Part shown: in pieces, positions 8,699 through 17,131 of the stretch
How the letters are laid out: each line of letters starts with the position of its first letter
Position numbering within the stretch: the first letter of the stretch is position 1
Assembly (NCBI RefSeq): GCF_030719035.1
Contig: NZ_CP132203.1
Location: 4,668,501 to 4,732,500 of the forward strand
Direction of reading: 5' to 3'
Length of the DNA stretch: 64,000 nt
Source: Hahella sp. HNIBRBA332
GTDB lineage: Bacteria > Pseudomonadota > Gammaproteobacteria > Pseudomonadales > Oleiphilaceae
Notes under the pieces: generated by a model
The model's database searches: none
The model's input: the letters and a program-made list of their open reading frames with translations, nothing else
What the model was told of the DNA's origin: nothing
Translations under genes and position numbers: made by a program

Positions 8699-10180
8699 TC
8701 ATTGTCCCGCTGTTTGTTGTTTTTCATCAGTCACGACGGTGACGTCGAAAAAGTTCTCCACGCAGCGGCGATAGTCGCCTTGCGCCAGCGCGAAGTACGG
8801 GGTCTGATAGCCGACCAGCTTGCAGGCGAAAGATTTGCCTTCGGGCATGTCCGGGTAGTAACCCCAATCCTGATCCCAGTACACCTGCAATGCGCCGGAG
8901 CCTTGGGTATCGAAGCTTTTCTGATCTTTACATCCCAACTCTTCGTTGGCGCCGATGGCGACATTGAGCGCCTGGGCGTGGTTGCGGTAATAGTCGATGC
9001 GATTGACGGATTGCGGCTTCTCGTAGCCGTGGCCGCATTCGATGCCGCCATTGATGATATTGGTGGTGGCGCCGAAGCCGGGTTTGATGCCCAGTTGCGC
9101 ATCGTGAGCGTTAGGCGTCCAGGTTCCGTCCACCACGTGCAACATGCTGGGTTTCGGAGACGCGGGATAGACAAAGAAAAACACGGCGGAAGCCAGGTTC
9201 AGCCAAGTGTCGGCGACTTTTTCCGGATCGTTCAACAACACGCTCACATCGCCATACATGGCCTGTGAAAAAGGGCCATAGTTGTAGTTGTAACTGAGCT
9301 GCTTGGCGCCGCGGCCAAAATACTTCAGATAGTCGCCACTGGCGTCTTTACCGCAAGGCCAGGTTTTGCCCTGCCAGGTGTCCGGACTGCATTCCGCGTT
9401 GTAACCGCATCCCGCGTTGTTCGCGTCACACCCGGCTTCTCTGACGAACACCAGGCCCTGACGCCACTGGGGAATGGAGGAATTGCCATCATGGCCGCCA
9501 GTTTCCTGCGTGAAGTGAGCGAACATGGTCGCCAGGGATTTACGGCAGATGGCGTCGCTGTCGCGGCCGTCATCATAGGTGGCGCAGAATCCCTTGAACT
9601 TACCGACGGCTCTCAGAAAGCGGGTGTAGGTGTAGGACTCATGACGCTGCGGGAAGGTCTCTTCGAACTGTGCTGAAGACATGATGCTCTCCACCCGCTT
9701 GACGTTCGCCGGATTAGACGCGGCGCCGGGAACGATGGCTTCGACTTGAGCGTTATCCAGGGTTTTGACGGAGTCTTTGACTTTGTTGAAGAGCGGCGTA
9801 TCAGTGAGATTGGCTTCCGCAGCGTCCAGGGCAGAGGCTTTCATGCTGTAGCCGCCGCCCGGCAGAGGTTGCGGCAAATCACTGGCGCTGTCGTCGCCAT
9901 CTCCCGGATTATCGCCGCCATCGCCGGGGCTGTCGCCACCACTGCAGGAGGCGTCGCACGGTCCTACTTGCTTCCAGGGGCCCCACTCTCCCGAGGCGGT
10001 GGGATCATCTCCCTGCGTCCAGTAGCGGGCCTGAAAAATCGTACTGGCGGTGTGCGCTTGCTCGCCGCCCTGATAAACGGCGTTGCTTTTCCACTCCGGC
10101 ACAGCAGCCATGACCACTGCGCTGGATAGACAGAAAACAGAGGCTAATATCCCCATTCCGAATCTAAATTGAGTACGCAT
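8699..10180 (-). CDS. Secreted family 19 chitinase with N-terminal chitin-binding module
   Basis: A 493-residue chitinase of the plant-like GH19 fold. Signal peptide 1-25 (ending VVMAA), a CBM5/12 module (about 27-78, ARYWTQGDDP...WGPWKQVGPC), a Gly/Asp-rich linker, then the GH19 domain (about 115-480). The general acid lies in FAHFTQETGG (Glu226), and NYNYGPFS plus several cysteines fit bacterial GH19 enzymes. GH19 and GH18 enzymes use inverting and retaining mechanisms respectively and attack chitin differently, so the pairing in one operon suggests synergy. It is the promoter-proximal gene; the leader contains a stem-loop and an array of GGTAT repeats. Confidence 0.95.
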   Translation of the reverse strand: MRTQFRFGMGILASVFCLSSAVVMAAVPEWKSNAVYQGGEQAHTASTIFQARYWTQGDDPTASGEWGPWKQVGPCDASCSGGDSPGDGGDNPGDGDDSASDLPQPLPGGGYSMKASALDAAEANLTDTPLFNKVKDSVKTLDNAQVEAIVPGAASNPANVKRVESIMSSAQFEETFPQRHESYTYTRFLRAVGKFKGFCATYDDGRDSDAICRKSLATMFAHFTQETGGHDGNSSIPQWRQGLVFVREAGCDANNAGCGYNAECSPDTWQGKTWPCGKDASGDYLKYFGRGAKQLSYNYNYGPFSQAMYGDVSVLLNDPEKVADTWLNLASAVFFFVYPASPKPSMLHVVDGTWTPNAHDAQLGIKPGFGATTNIINGGIECGHGYEKPQSVNRIDYYRNHAQALNVAIGANEELGCKDQKSFDTQGSGALQVYWDQDWGYYPDMPEGKSFACKLVGYQTPYFALAQGDYRRCVENFFDVTVVTDEKQQTAGQ

Positions 10181-10202
10181 AGTTATTTCCTTGAGGCAAA
10201 AC

Positions 10203-10221
10203 GTCCCGGTGTTTACGGGAC
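10203..10221 (-). promoter_or_regulatory. Stem-loop in the 5' leader of the chitinase operon
   Basis: A perfect 6-bp inverted repeat (GTCCCG / CGGGAC, 7-nt loop) lies 22 nt upstream of the GH19 start. On the coding strand it is followed by GTTTTGCC, like a weak terminator. It could be an attenuator or an mRNA-stabilising hairpin; nothing distinguishes these. Confidence 0.4.
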
Positions 10222-10360
10222 TCCTTATTGGATTTTTGTAATAAGCGGCCCAAGCCGGTTTACTGGGCTGCGCCTTGTAGGCCTCGTTAGGGCTATATTG
10301 GACCGCCTATACCGTACCACTTATATCAATGGACCTACCTATCACATGAGATTACTTATT

Positions 10361-10416
10361 ATTGGTATCTCAATGGTATATATTAGTACACGAATTGGTA
10401 TCATCCAGAAAGGTAT
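10361..10416. repeat. Phased GGTAT repeats upstream of the chitinase operon
   Basis: ATTGGTAT (10361-10368), AATGGTAT (10372-10379), ATTGGTAT (10394-10401) and AAGGTAT (10410-10416) occur in an AT-rich stretch. The first three start 11 and 22 bp apart, that is on one face of the helix. This is the pattern of a cooperative regulator binding site. The rest of 10222-10420 holds no gene; the only plus-strand ORF there looks spurious. Confidence 0.45.
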
Positions 10417-10431
10417 TTTTTCTATGCAATT

Positions 10432-10586
10432 TGGCGGATGAAGTGAGTGGCCGCCAAGGCCGAAAGGCAACACGCAACAGTTTGTTTTATTTGGTTTTAG
10501 CTTAGAGTAGGCGTTAATTTTCTGAGGGCGTCCAGCAGGAAAAACAAAGCGACAGGCATAAGAGGCCCCGCCTCTTATGCTTTTTT
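10432..10586 (+). ncRNA. Possible small RNA ending in a strong orphan terminator
   Basis: No plus-strand gene precedes the terminator at 10556-10586, so a non-coding transcript is the likeliest user. The stretch can fold: GGCGG / CCGCC arms (about 10433-10454), then GCC-GAAA-GGC, a stable GNRA tetraloop hairpin (about 10459-10468). The start is a guess; no clean promoter could be fixed. No known RNA family was recognised. Confidence 0.3.
10556..10586 (+). terminator. Strong rho-independent terminator with no upstream gene
   Basis: A perfect 11-bp stem (GCATAAGAGGC / GCCTCTTATGC) with a CCC loop is followed directly by TTTTTT. Orientation is rightward. The nearest gene upstream on the plus strand is more than 5 kb away. 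Confidence 0.8.
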
Positions 10587-10599
10587 ATTCTGAATAATG

Positions 10600-10838
10600 A
10601 CACCTGAAACGCGGTGGAAAGGGTTTTTAGCTCGTCCGCGGCGGCCATGAGCATATCCTGCTTCTGCACCCCATGGGTCAGATAGCTGCTTTACCCGCCA
10701 GCACGACCATGTAGGTGAGATCGTCCGCTTGCCGGTACTCGCGTAGAGACTCGGAAATAATCACATAAGCCAGTATTAACAGGCAGGCGGCGGGCGCGAC
10801 ACCTGTAAGACAAGCTTTTGAAAGAAGTTGAGTTTCAT
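10600..10838 (-). pseudogene. Remnant of a chemoreceptor-like (NIT/MCP N-terminus) gene
   Basis: On the minus strand an ATG at 10838 opens with MKLNFFQKLVL, the typical start of a methyl-accepting chemotaxis or NIT-domain receptor. The reading then has to change frame to continue as a membrane segment and helix (ACLLILAYVIISESLREYRQ, ADDLTYMVVLAGKA) and again for SYLTHGVQKQDMLMAAADEL. The joined pieces resemble the first 80 residues of a periplasmic sensor (membrane anchor, then a helical region like LVHELQKERG). Frameshifts and stops break it and the rest of the gene is missing. The similarity is by eye. Confidence 0.5.
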
Positions 10839-11122
10839 GAGCAACTCCGTCCGTTGGGAAGGATATCCGTCAGGTCCATAGGCTGACGCGCGAGCGCTTA
10901 AAGCGTCCGCAACGTCTTTAACAATAGACTATCCGCTACGCTCATGCGGTTATTCAGCGCAAAAACGCAGGCAGCAACCATTTCTATTCAGCTTTCGTTA
11001 AGGCAGTGAAGATTACATTCCCCGCCCTAGCGGGCAGGAACATTCCTTTTTTCATTGGCAGAAGTGAACACGTCCGCAATTAGGCTTATATAACCGCTCT
11101 TGATTTTCAGCAGGAAGAAAAT

Positions 11123-12877
11123 ATGTCTGAACCATTTATACCAACAACCCGCAAAGCCTTACTGGCAATCTCGATGATAGCGCTATCCAGCTATTCCATT
11201 GCTGATCCCACCCCAGCCAAAGATCTTTTAAATAATGAAGCGATGAATACTCTGAACGGCGTTTTGGGTCGAGGTAAAGTATTAAAAACAGGAGAGCTAA
11301 AAGAGGTTTGCTTCAGCGGAGACCTGGTCGTACATGATATTAACGGAATCAAACAGCGTCCTATCCGCAAGTTGGACTTCACGCTACTCGATAAGGCGCC
11401 TGAAGAATTATTTCAAGCATCGATAGGCGAACTTCTTGGCGCAGATGAATCACAAGAAGAAATCAAGCAGTTCCTGGAGTTTATACATCCAACGCCCACC
11501 AGTCTGACATTCCTGGCGAGCGCAGAATATAACTCTAGCTGGATAAAACTAGAGGTTAATAGTTCATCGCCCAAGATTAATGAAATTGGCGAGCAGGCTC
11601 TGTTGCAGTCCAATGATGAGTTTGTGAACCACTGCGGCGATAACCTGATAAACTATGCAAAGCTCGGCGGTCGCTTCTACTTTGCAGTGCGTTTGGACTT
11701 TCCCAATCAAGAAATGGCGACTCATGCCAAAGCAAGTTCACCAGGGAATTATAGCTTTGTTGATTCTGACTATTTAAAAGGCTGGATAGACCAACAGACA
11801 ACAGAACTCAGCCCTAATATAAATATCACCACAAGTGTTCTGCAACGAGGCGGAGACAAAGAACTACTTGCAGAAGTAGAGAATCTATTAAAAGAGTCAA
11901 ACGACTGCCTGGTTAATGGCAGCAATACTAATAAGTGTCATGCACTGATTAATACCGCAGAGGAGTATGTCAAAGCCGGCGCATTGGATACTTTTCAAAT
12001 GAAGCCAATTGTTACAGAAATTGACTCTGACCATTATTATAGATTTCCAGTCAATATTAAAATTGGAGGCAGCCTTCCAGAATATGACTTATATACAGCC
12101 CGTAGTAAACTAGCGACCAGCTGGAAAAAACAATTTGAATATAAGACGGCCCTCAGCGCTTTGCTTTATCAAAATATTGACGAGATAGTCAACGAGCACT
12201 GGGAAAGTTACTTTCAGGACTATGATCAGGCGCTAAGTGACGTCAACCATAATATAAACATGTTGAATGAAGCCATCTTGATATGCAAGGCAGCACAGGA
12301 AGCTTGCTACGCTTCATCCACCAACACTATCGCCAATCTCATACCTGTATCGTTGCCGTTAAAGCCTGCTTCCGTCTATCCAGGCACAGTTTACATTGGC
12401 GATACCCATCCAATGGAGCTGAGCTGCCAGGCTCCCACAGGCTCCGTGATCACAGGGTTTGGAGCGAGAGTTAGAAACGATAACGTAAGAGGAATAAAAA
12501 TAGCTTACCGAACCATAAATGCTGACAATACTCTTGGCAAGACGCACTACAAACAATGTGGCTCAGGAGTAGAGCTTTTTGCTGAAGTTCCTGAAGGCAA
12601 TGTATTAACAGGTTTAGGAGTAGGGGCTCATAGAGATAATCTTACCTCCATCAAGTTATACCAGTCTCGATGGAACTCTGAACGCAGAATTCTCAACTTC
12701 AACGGGGAAGCCGCCTTTGGCCGAGTCTATCATTCAGAGAAGGCGATCATCCCACACAATCTCCCGACCCCTAACAATTTCGTACAATCCTCTAGTGCTG
12801 CGATCTCCTATATCGGCCTAAAAGTCACTAATGACAACATCTCTGGTCTGCGTTTGGGGTATAACTGGATGGAATAG
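11123..12877 (+). CDS. Secreted protein of unknown function with triple C-terminal repeat
   Basis: A 584-residue exported protein (signal peptide about 1-28, ending SIADP). I do not recognise the family. The middle (about residues 160-260: CGDNLINYAKLGGRFYFAVRLDF, then LKGWID) resembles the style of MACPF-like pore-forming proteins, but no decisive motif is seen. The C-terminal 150 residues hold three copies of a beta-type repeat: VITGFGARVRNDNVRGIKIAYR, VLTGLGVGAHRDNLTSIKLYQS and AISYIGLKVTNDNISGLRLGYN. This suggests a three-fold (beta-prism-like) binding domain. The gene is clearly more AT-rich than its neighbours and stands alone, which hints at horizontal acquisition. An AGGAAG site precedes the ATG. 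Confidence 0.75.
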   Translation: MSEPFIPTTRKALLAISMIALSSYSIADPTPAKDLLNNEAMNTLNGVLGRGKVLKTGELKEVCFSGDLVVHDINGIKQRPIRKLDFTLLDKAPEELFQASIGELLGADESQEEIKQFLEFIHPTPTSLTFLASAEYNSSWIKLEVNSSSPKINEIGEQALLQSNDEFVNHCGDNLINYAKLGGRFYFAVRLDFPNQEMATHAKASSPGNYSFVDSDYLKGWIDQQTTELSPNINITTSVLQRGGDKELLAEVENLLKESNDCLVNGSNTNKCHALINTAEEYVKAGALDTFQMKPIVTEIDSDHYYRFPVNIKIGGSLPEYDLYTARSKLATSWKKQFEYKTALSALLYQNIDEIVNEHWESYFQDYDQALSDVNHNINMLNEAILICKAAQEACYASSTNTIANLIPVSLPLKPASVYPGTVYIGDTHPMELSCQAPTGSVITGFGARVRNDNVRGIKIAYRTINADNTLGKTHYKQCGSGVELFAEVPEGNVLTGLGVGAHRDNLTSIKLYQSRWNSERRILNFNGEAAFGRVYHSEKAIIPHNLPTPNNFVQSSSAAISYIGLKVTNDNISGLRLGYNWME

Positions 12878-12888
12878 ATTCATTCACA

Positions 12889-14028
12889 TCACACTAACGC
12901 TGACGCAATAAACTTTGTTTTGTCATTGCGGTGGGAATTTAAAGGCAAGTCAGCGAGCGGCGCACCTGCCAGGCCATTAGTTCGCTGACGCCGTAACCAG
13001 CGTTCCTGCCGTTGCAGCATCTCCCGGTATTGCGCCGGGGGCATGCCGGTCCAGCGTTGGAATGCGCGGCTCAAGGCGCTTTGTTCGGAGAAACCGACCT
13101 GCACAGCGATCGCGGCGAGGTCGAGTTTGGTGGTCTGCATGAGCGCCAGGGTCTGCATGAACTTGCGGCGGTCCAACAGCATGCGGAAACTGGCGTGCTC
13201 GCTTTTCAGCTGTTTACCCAGTTCAACGGGCTCCATGCCTAGACGTGACGCCACCATTTCCATACTGGGAAACAGTTCTCCTGGCAGGTCCGCCAGCACC
13301 CGATTAACCTGAGCGGAGACATTGCGGGAGCCCGGCCCGAGCATTTTCAGCAAACGCTCCTTCAGCGCTTCGAAGACCAGTGTGTCGCCAACACACAAGG
13401 TATCACGATTAACGCCTTGCAGCGAAAAGCGCACCGAGTCCACCGGGCTATGAAAACTCACCCGGCAGCCCAGCTCTTTCTCATACTGCACCGGGTCGCC
13501 GACCGGCGCATGCTTGAAGGTGACCAGGGTCGCTGGCGCCTTGATGCCGGAGATGCGGCTGCCCAGGGCCTTCCAGCAACTGATGAACGCTTCCACCAGA
13601 TGGTCCAGCATGAGTTTGCGCGGCCAGTTGTCTTTGAAAACGCAAGTGACGGCGTCTTCCTCCACCACCAGTTGCAGCTCTCCGATGGAGCTGACCGCCC
13701 GTTGCGCTTTACGCAAGACGGACAATGCCTCCTCCACGGAAGGCGCGGAGCTGACAATATAACCCAGAATGGAATAGGTCGAGGCGTCGATTTCCGCCCC
13801 GAACCTCAACCCCATGTAGGGATCGCGGGTTTCCGACAGCGCCCGTGCGGTGAGCTCGTTGAGCATGCGCGCGGGAACCCAGCAACGTTCGTCCAACAAC
13901 TCCCTCAGCCCCTTCACCGCGTCCACCAGCGCCTGCTCATCAAGCCGGCTCTCTCGTAGATAAGCGAGATATGAAAATACGAAGCTACAGTGAATAGATG
14001 GCTCAACACCCTGTTTTACGAACGACAT
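12889..14028 (-). CDS. AraC-family transcriptional regulator
   Basis: 379 residues from ATG 14028, chosen because AAGGA lies 8 nt upstream; a GTG two codons earlier is possible. The N-terminal two thirds is the ligand-sensing domain seen in OruR/ArgR-like AraC members (EIDASTYSILGYIVSSAPSVEEAL). The C-terminal 90 residues are the double helix-turn-helix (LAAIAVQVGFSEQSALSRAFQRWTGMPPAQYRE). It lies 45 nt after oppF on the same strand, so it may be the last gene of the opp operon and respond to an imported peptide or amino acid. That link is inferred from position only. Confidence 0.9.
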   Translation of the reverse strand: MSFVKQGVEPSIHCSFVFSYLAYLRESRLDEQALVDAVKGLRELLDERCWVPARMLNELTARALSETRDPYMGLRFGAEIDASTYSILGYIVSSAPSVEEALSVLRKAQRAVSSIGELQLVVEEDAVTCVFKDNWPRKLMLDHLVEAFISCWKALGSRISGIKAPATLVTFKHAPVGDPVQYEKELGCRVSFHSPVDSVRFSLQGVNRDTLCVGDTLVFEALKERLLKMLGPGSRNVSAQVNRVLADLPGELFPSMEMVASRLGMEPVELGKQLKSEHASFRMLLDRRKFMQTLALMQTTKLDLAAIAVQVGFSEQSALSRAFQRWTGMPPAQYREMLQRQERWLRRQRTNGLAGAPLADLPLNSHRNDKTKFIASALV

Positions 14029-14072
14029 AGACACTTCCTTACAACAACTAAAACTCGATTACGTCCTTATGA

Positions 14073-15065
14073 TCACGCGTGATGGCAGGCGACGCGACGT
14101 TGGCCGTCCGCTACCTCGCGCAGTTCCGGTTTGGTCTCTTCGCAAACCTGCGTCGCCATGGGACAACGGGTGACGAAGGGACATCCCGCCGGGGGATTGA
14201 TTGGCGACGGCAAATCCCCTTCCAGCAACAGCACGTCCTTGCCGCGCTCCAGTTCCGGGTCTGGAATCGGCACCGCGGAGATCAGCGCTTTGCTGTAGGG
14301 ATGCAGCGGCTCCCGATACAGATCGCGGCTGTTCGCCACCTCCATGACATGTCCCAGATACAACACCATCACCCGATCGCTGATGTACTTCACCAGATTA
14401 AGGTCGTGGGCGATGAATATCAGCGACAGCCCCAGTTCCCGCTGCAGCTTTTTCAGCAAATTGACGATCTGCGCCTGAATGGAGACGTCCAGAGCGGACA
14501 CCGGTTCGTCACAGATGATCAGATCCGGCTCCAGCACCAGGGCGCGGGCGATGCCCACACGCTGACATTGTCCGCCTGAGAATTCATGAGGATAACGGTT
14601 GACTTGATTGGCGTGCAGGCCGACCGTCTCCATGATGCTAACCACTTTCGCTTCCCGTTCTGCGGAAGACATATCCGGATAATGGGTCTTCAGCGGTTCG
14701 GCGATAATCTCTCCCACGGTCATGCGCGGGGACAGCGAGGCGATGGGGTCCTGAAACACCATCTGCAGCTTCTGGCGGCGCTTGCGCAACTGTGAGGGCG
14801 AGAGTCCGAGCATGTCTTCTCCCTGCCACACCACTTTGCCCTGCACGTTCTGCAGCATGCCGAGAATCGCCCGCGCCAGGGTGGACTTGCCGCAACCGGA
14901 TTCCCCCACAATGCCGAGGATTTCCCCGGGGTACAGGTCGAAACTGATGTGGTTCACCGCCTTCAGTTGCAACGCCTCTCCCCGCCACGGCCAGACGCCG
15001 CTGCGCGGCAAGTCGAAGCGGACGCAGAGATCCTGAACGCTTAATATCGGGTTGGCGCTGCTCAT
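14073..15065 (-). CDS. oppF: Oligopeptide ABC transporter ATP-binding protein OppF
   Basis: 330-residue cytoplasmic ATPase, one of two that power the Opp importer. Walker A GESGCGKST (about residue 54), signature FSGGQCQRVGIARAL, Walker B LIICDEPVSALD, and the C-terminal oligopeptide-transporter extension with spaced cysteines (CPFVTRCPMATQVC) that often carries an iron-sulfur site in this family. It follows oppD by 55 nt. Family assignment is secure; the exact substrate (oligopeptide or dipeptide) is less so. Confidence 0.93.
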   Translation of the reverse strand: MSSANPILSVQDLCVRFDLPRSGVWPWRGEALQLKAVNHISFDLYPGEILGIVGESGCGKSTLARAILGMLQNVQGKVVWQGEDMLGLSPSQLRKRRQKLQMVFQDPIASLSPRMTVGEIIAEPLKTHYPDMSSAEREAKVVSIMETVGLHANQVNRYPHEFSGGQCQRVGIARALVLEPDLIICDEPVSALDVSIQAQIVNLLKKLQRELGLSLIFIAHDLNLVKYISDRVMVLYLGHVMEVANSRDLYREPLHPYSKALISAVPIPDPELERGKDVLLLEGDLPSPINPPAGCPFVTRCPMATQVCEETKPELREVADGQRRVACHHA

Positions 15066-15120
15066 TGGGCGGCTCCTCTCATCATGTCGGCATTACCTTT
15101 GTTCTTATCTTGCAACATCT

Positions 15121-16155
15121 TCATAACACATCTCCGCGCACGCCGGCCTCCAGCTCCAGACGCGCCCCGGCGGCGGGCGGCTCCTTTCTGACCGGCGGCG
15201 TCCAGGGCTTGTGGCAGGCCCGCAAACGCGATCCTGACAATGCCTCCAGCGCAGGCGCGCGCGCCTCGCACTGTTCGCCCGCATCGCAGCAACGCTCCGC
15301 AAACGGGCATCCCGTTGGCGGATTCAGCAGATTCGGAGGATTGCCGGGAATGGAGTAAAGCTCGTCGCCTTCGTCATCCGGTCTGGGAATCGCTTTCAAC
15401 AGTCCCTGGGTATAGGGGTGGGACGGCGTTTTGAAAATATCCAATGTAGAGCCGTATTCCATCATACGCCCACCATACATGATCATGGTGTGATCACAGG
15501 CGCCGGCGACAATGCCCAGGTCATGGGTGATCAGAACGATCGAAATGCTGAGTTCCCGCTGTAGTTCTTTCAATAAATGCATAATCTGGGCCTGAACTGT
15601 CACGTCCAACGCCGTGGTCGGTTCATCCGCGATCAACATCTGTGGATTACACAGCAACGACATGGCGATCATCACCCGCTGCCGCATGCCCCCTGAGAAC
15701 TCGTGGGGATACATGTTCACCCGCTCCCGCGCCTGGGGGATGCGCACGGCGTCCAGCATACGAATGGCTTCGTTGAGCGCGTCTTTTTTCGACATCCCTT
15801 TATGGTGCATCAGCACCTCGGACAATTGATCGCTGACCCGCATGAAGGGGTTCAACGAAGTCATCGGGTCCTGAAAGATAATACCGATTTCTTTCGAACG
15901 GATGCGATTCAGCTCCTGCTCGCTCAGGCCAATCAGCTCGCGCCCGTTGAACCTGATGCTGCCGGACACATGGGCGTTGCTGGCCAGCAGCCCGAGAATG
16001 GCGAACACGCTCTGGCTCTTGCCGGAACCGGACTCGCCGACGATGCCCAGAGTAGCGCCTTTCTCGACGCTGTAACTCAGCCCGCTGACCGCCTTGACCG
16101 ATCCTTCGGGAGTGCTGAAGGACACACTTAGATTTTCTACTTGCAACAATGTCAT
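15121..16155 (-). CDS. oppD: Oligopeptide ABC transporter ATP-binding protein OppD
   Basis: 344-residue ATPase subunit, partner of OppF. Walker A GESGSGKSQ (about residue 39; Gln instead of the usual second Ser/Thr, but the catalytic GKS is intact), signature FSGGMRQRVMIAMSL, Walker B MLIADEPTTALD. The C-terminal extension has the cysteine cluster CPFAERCCDAGEQC. It starts 10 nt after oppC ends, which supports co-transcription. Confidence 0.93.
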   Translation of the reverse strand: MTLLQVENLSVSFSTPEGSVKAVSGLSYSVEKGATLGIVGESGSGKSQSVFAILGLLASNAHVSGSIRFNGRELIGLSEQELNRIRSKEIGIIFQDPMTSLNPFMRVSDQLSEVLMHHKGMSKKDALNEAIRMLDAVRIPQARERVNMYPHEFSGGMRQRVMIAMSLLCNPQMLIADEPTTALDVTVQAQIMHLLKELQRELSISIVLITHDLGIVAGACDHTMIMYGGRMMEYGSTLDIFKTPSHPYTQGLLKAIPRPDDEGDELYSIPGNPPNLLNPPTGCPFAERCCDAGEQCEARAPALEALSGSRLRACHKPWTPPVRKEPPAAGARLELEAGVRGDVL

Positions 16156-16165
16156 AACCTTCGCC

Positions 16166-17089
16166 TCAATTACCCTTGGGATCCAATGCGTCGCGCAACC
16201 CGTCGCCGATGAAGTTAAAGCAGAACAGCGTGGCGATCAGCAGCGTCATGGGAAACGCCAGCATCCAGGGGGTGCTGCGCATGTTATCGGCGCCTTCCGA
16301 AATCAACGCGCCCCAGGAGGTCTGCGGCTCAGAAACTCCCAGGCCGAGGAAGGAAATGAATGATTCAAACATGATCATTTCCGGCACCAGCAGCGCGGCG
16401 TAAACGATAACCACGCCCAGCAGATTGGGAATGACATGTCGCAGAATGATCACCATGGGATGCACGCCCACGGTGAAGGCGGCTTCAATAAATTCCTTGC
16501 GCTTCAAGCTCAAGGTCTGGCCGCGCACGATACGCGCCATGTTCAGCCAGCTCACCGCTCCGATGGCGACGAACATCAGCAGCACATTACGCCCAAAAAT
16601 CGCCATCAACACGATGACCAGGAACATAAACGGAAACGCGCTGAGCACGTCCACCAACCGCATCATCAGGCTGTCGACTTTACCGCCGACAAACCCGGAC
16701 ACCGCGCCGTACAGAGCGCCGATGACCACCGCCACAAACGCGCCGAGCACGCCGATCATCAACGAGATCCGGCTGCCCTGCACGGCTCTCTGATACAGGT
16801 CGCGCCCCACATGATCGAGGCCGAAGTAATGCCCGTTTTCCAAATTGGGCTTCCCCTGTTCGTAAATATTGCTCAGACGTTCCCAATCAATGGTCTCGTT
16901 GCTCCAATCTGAGGCATAGTGCCCAAAAAGTGAGAACGCCAGCAGCAACCCCAGCACGCCCAGGCTGACTAACGCCGCCTTGTTGCGCGCGAAGCGTCTG
17001 GCCGCGTCCGCCCACAGACTGCGGCCTTTGTATTTGCCCATGTTGGCGGCCATCGCCGCCACGCCTTTGTCTTTGCCCATCAACAGCAT
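16166..17089 (-). CDS. oppC: Oligopeptide ABC transporter permease OppC
   Basis: 307-residue inner-membrane permease with an N-terminal helix (about 38-56), an extracytoplasmic loop, and five further helices. The EAA-type coupling motif to the ATPases is at EFIEAAFTVGVHPMVIILRHVIPN (about 195-218). It is 42 nt after oppB. An N-terminal Met cluster allows a start three codons later. Confidence 0.92.
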   Translation of the reverse strand: MLLMGKDKGVAAMAANMGKYKGRSLWADAARRFARNKAALVSLGVLGLLLAFSLFGHYASDWSNETIDWERLSNIYEQGKPNLENGHYFGLDHVGRDLYQRAVQGSRISLMIGVLGAFVAVVIGALYGAVSGFVGGKVDSLMMRLVDVLSAFPFMFLVIVLMAIFGRNVLLMFVAIGAVSWLNMARIVRGQTLSLKRKEFIEAAFTVGVHPMVIILRHVIPNLLGVVIVYAALLVPEMIMFESFISFLGLGVSEPQTSWGALISEGADNMRSTPWMLAFPMTLLIATLFCFNFIGDGLRDALDPKGN

Positions 17090-17131
17090 GATTCGTATTC
17101 CTTGTTATCCGATTCGCTAGGTTCGCCGCTA

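Noticed and set aside
10169..10441. Plus-strand frame of 90 codons in the chitinase upstream region
   Set aside because: It begins inside the GH19 signal peptide region on the opposite strand, has no ribosome site and no family resemblance.
10432..10500. Cyclic-di-GMP or glycine riboswitch in the region before the orphan terminator
   Set aside because: A GAAA tetraloop and ACGCAACAG string recall parts of such motifs, but the conserved cores are missing and no gene follows in the sense direction.
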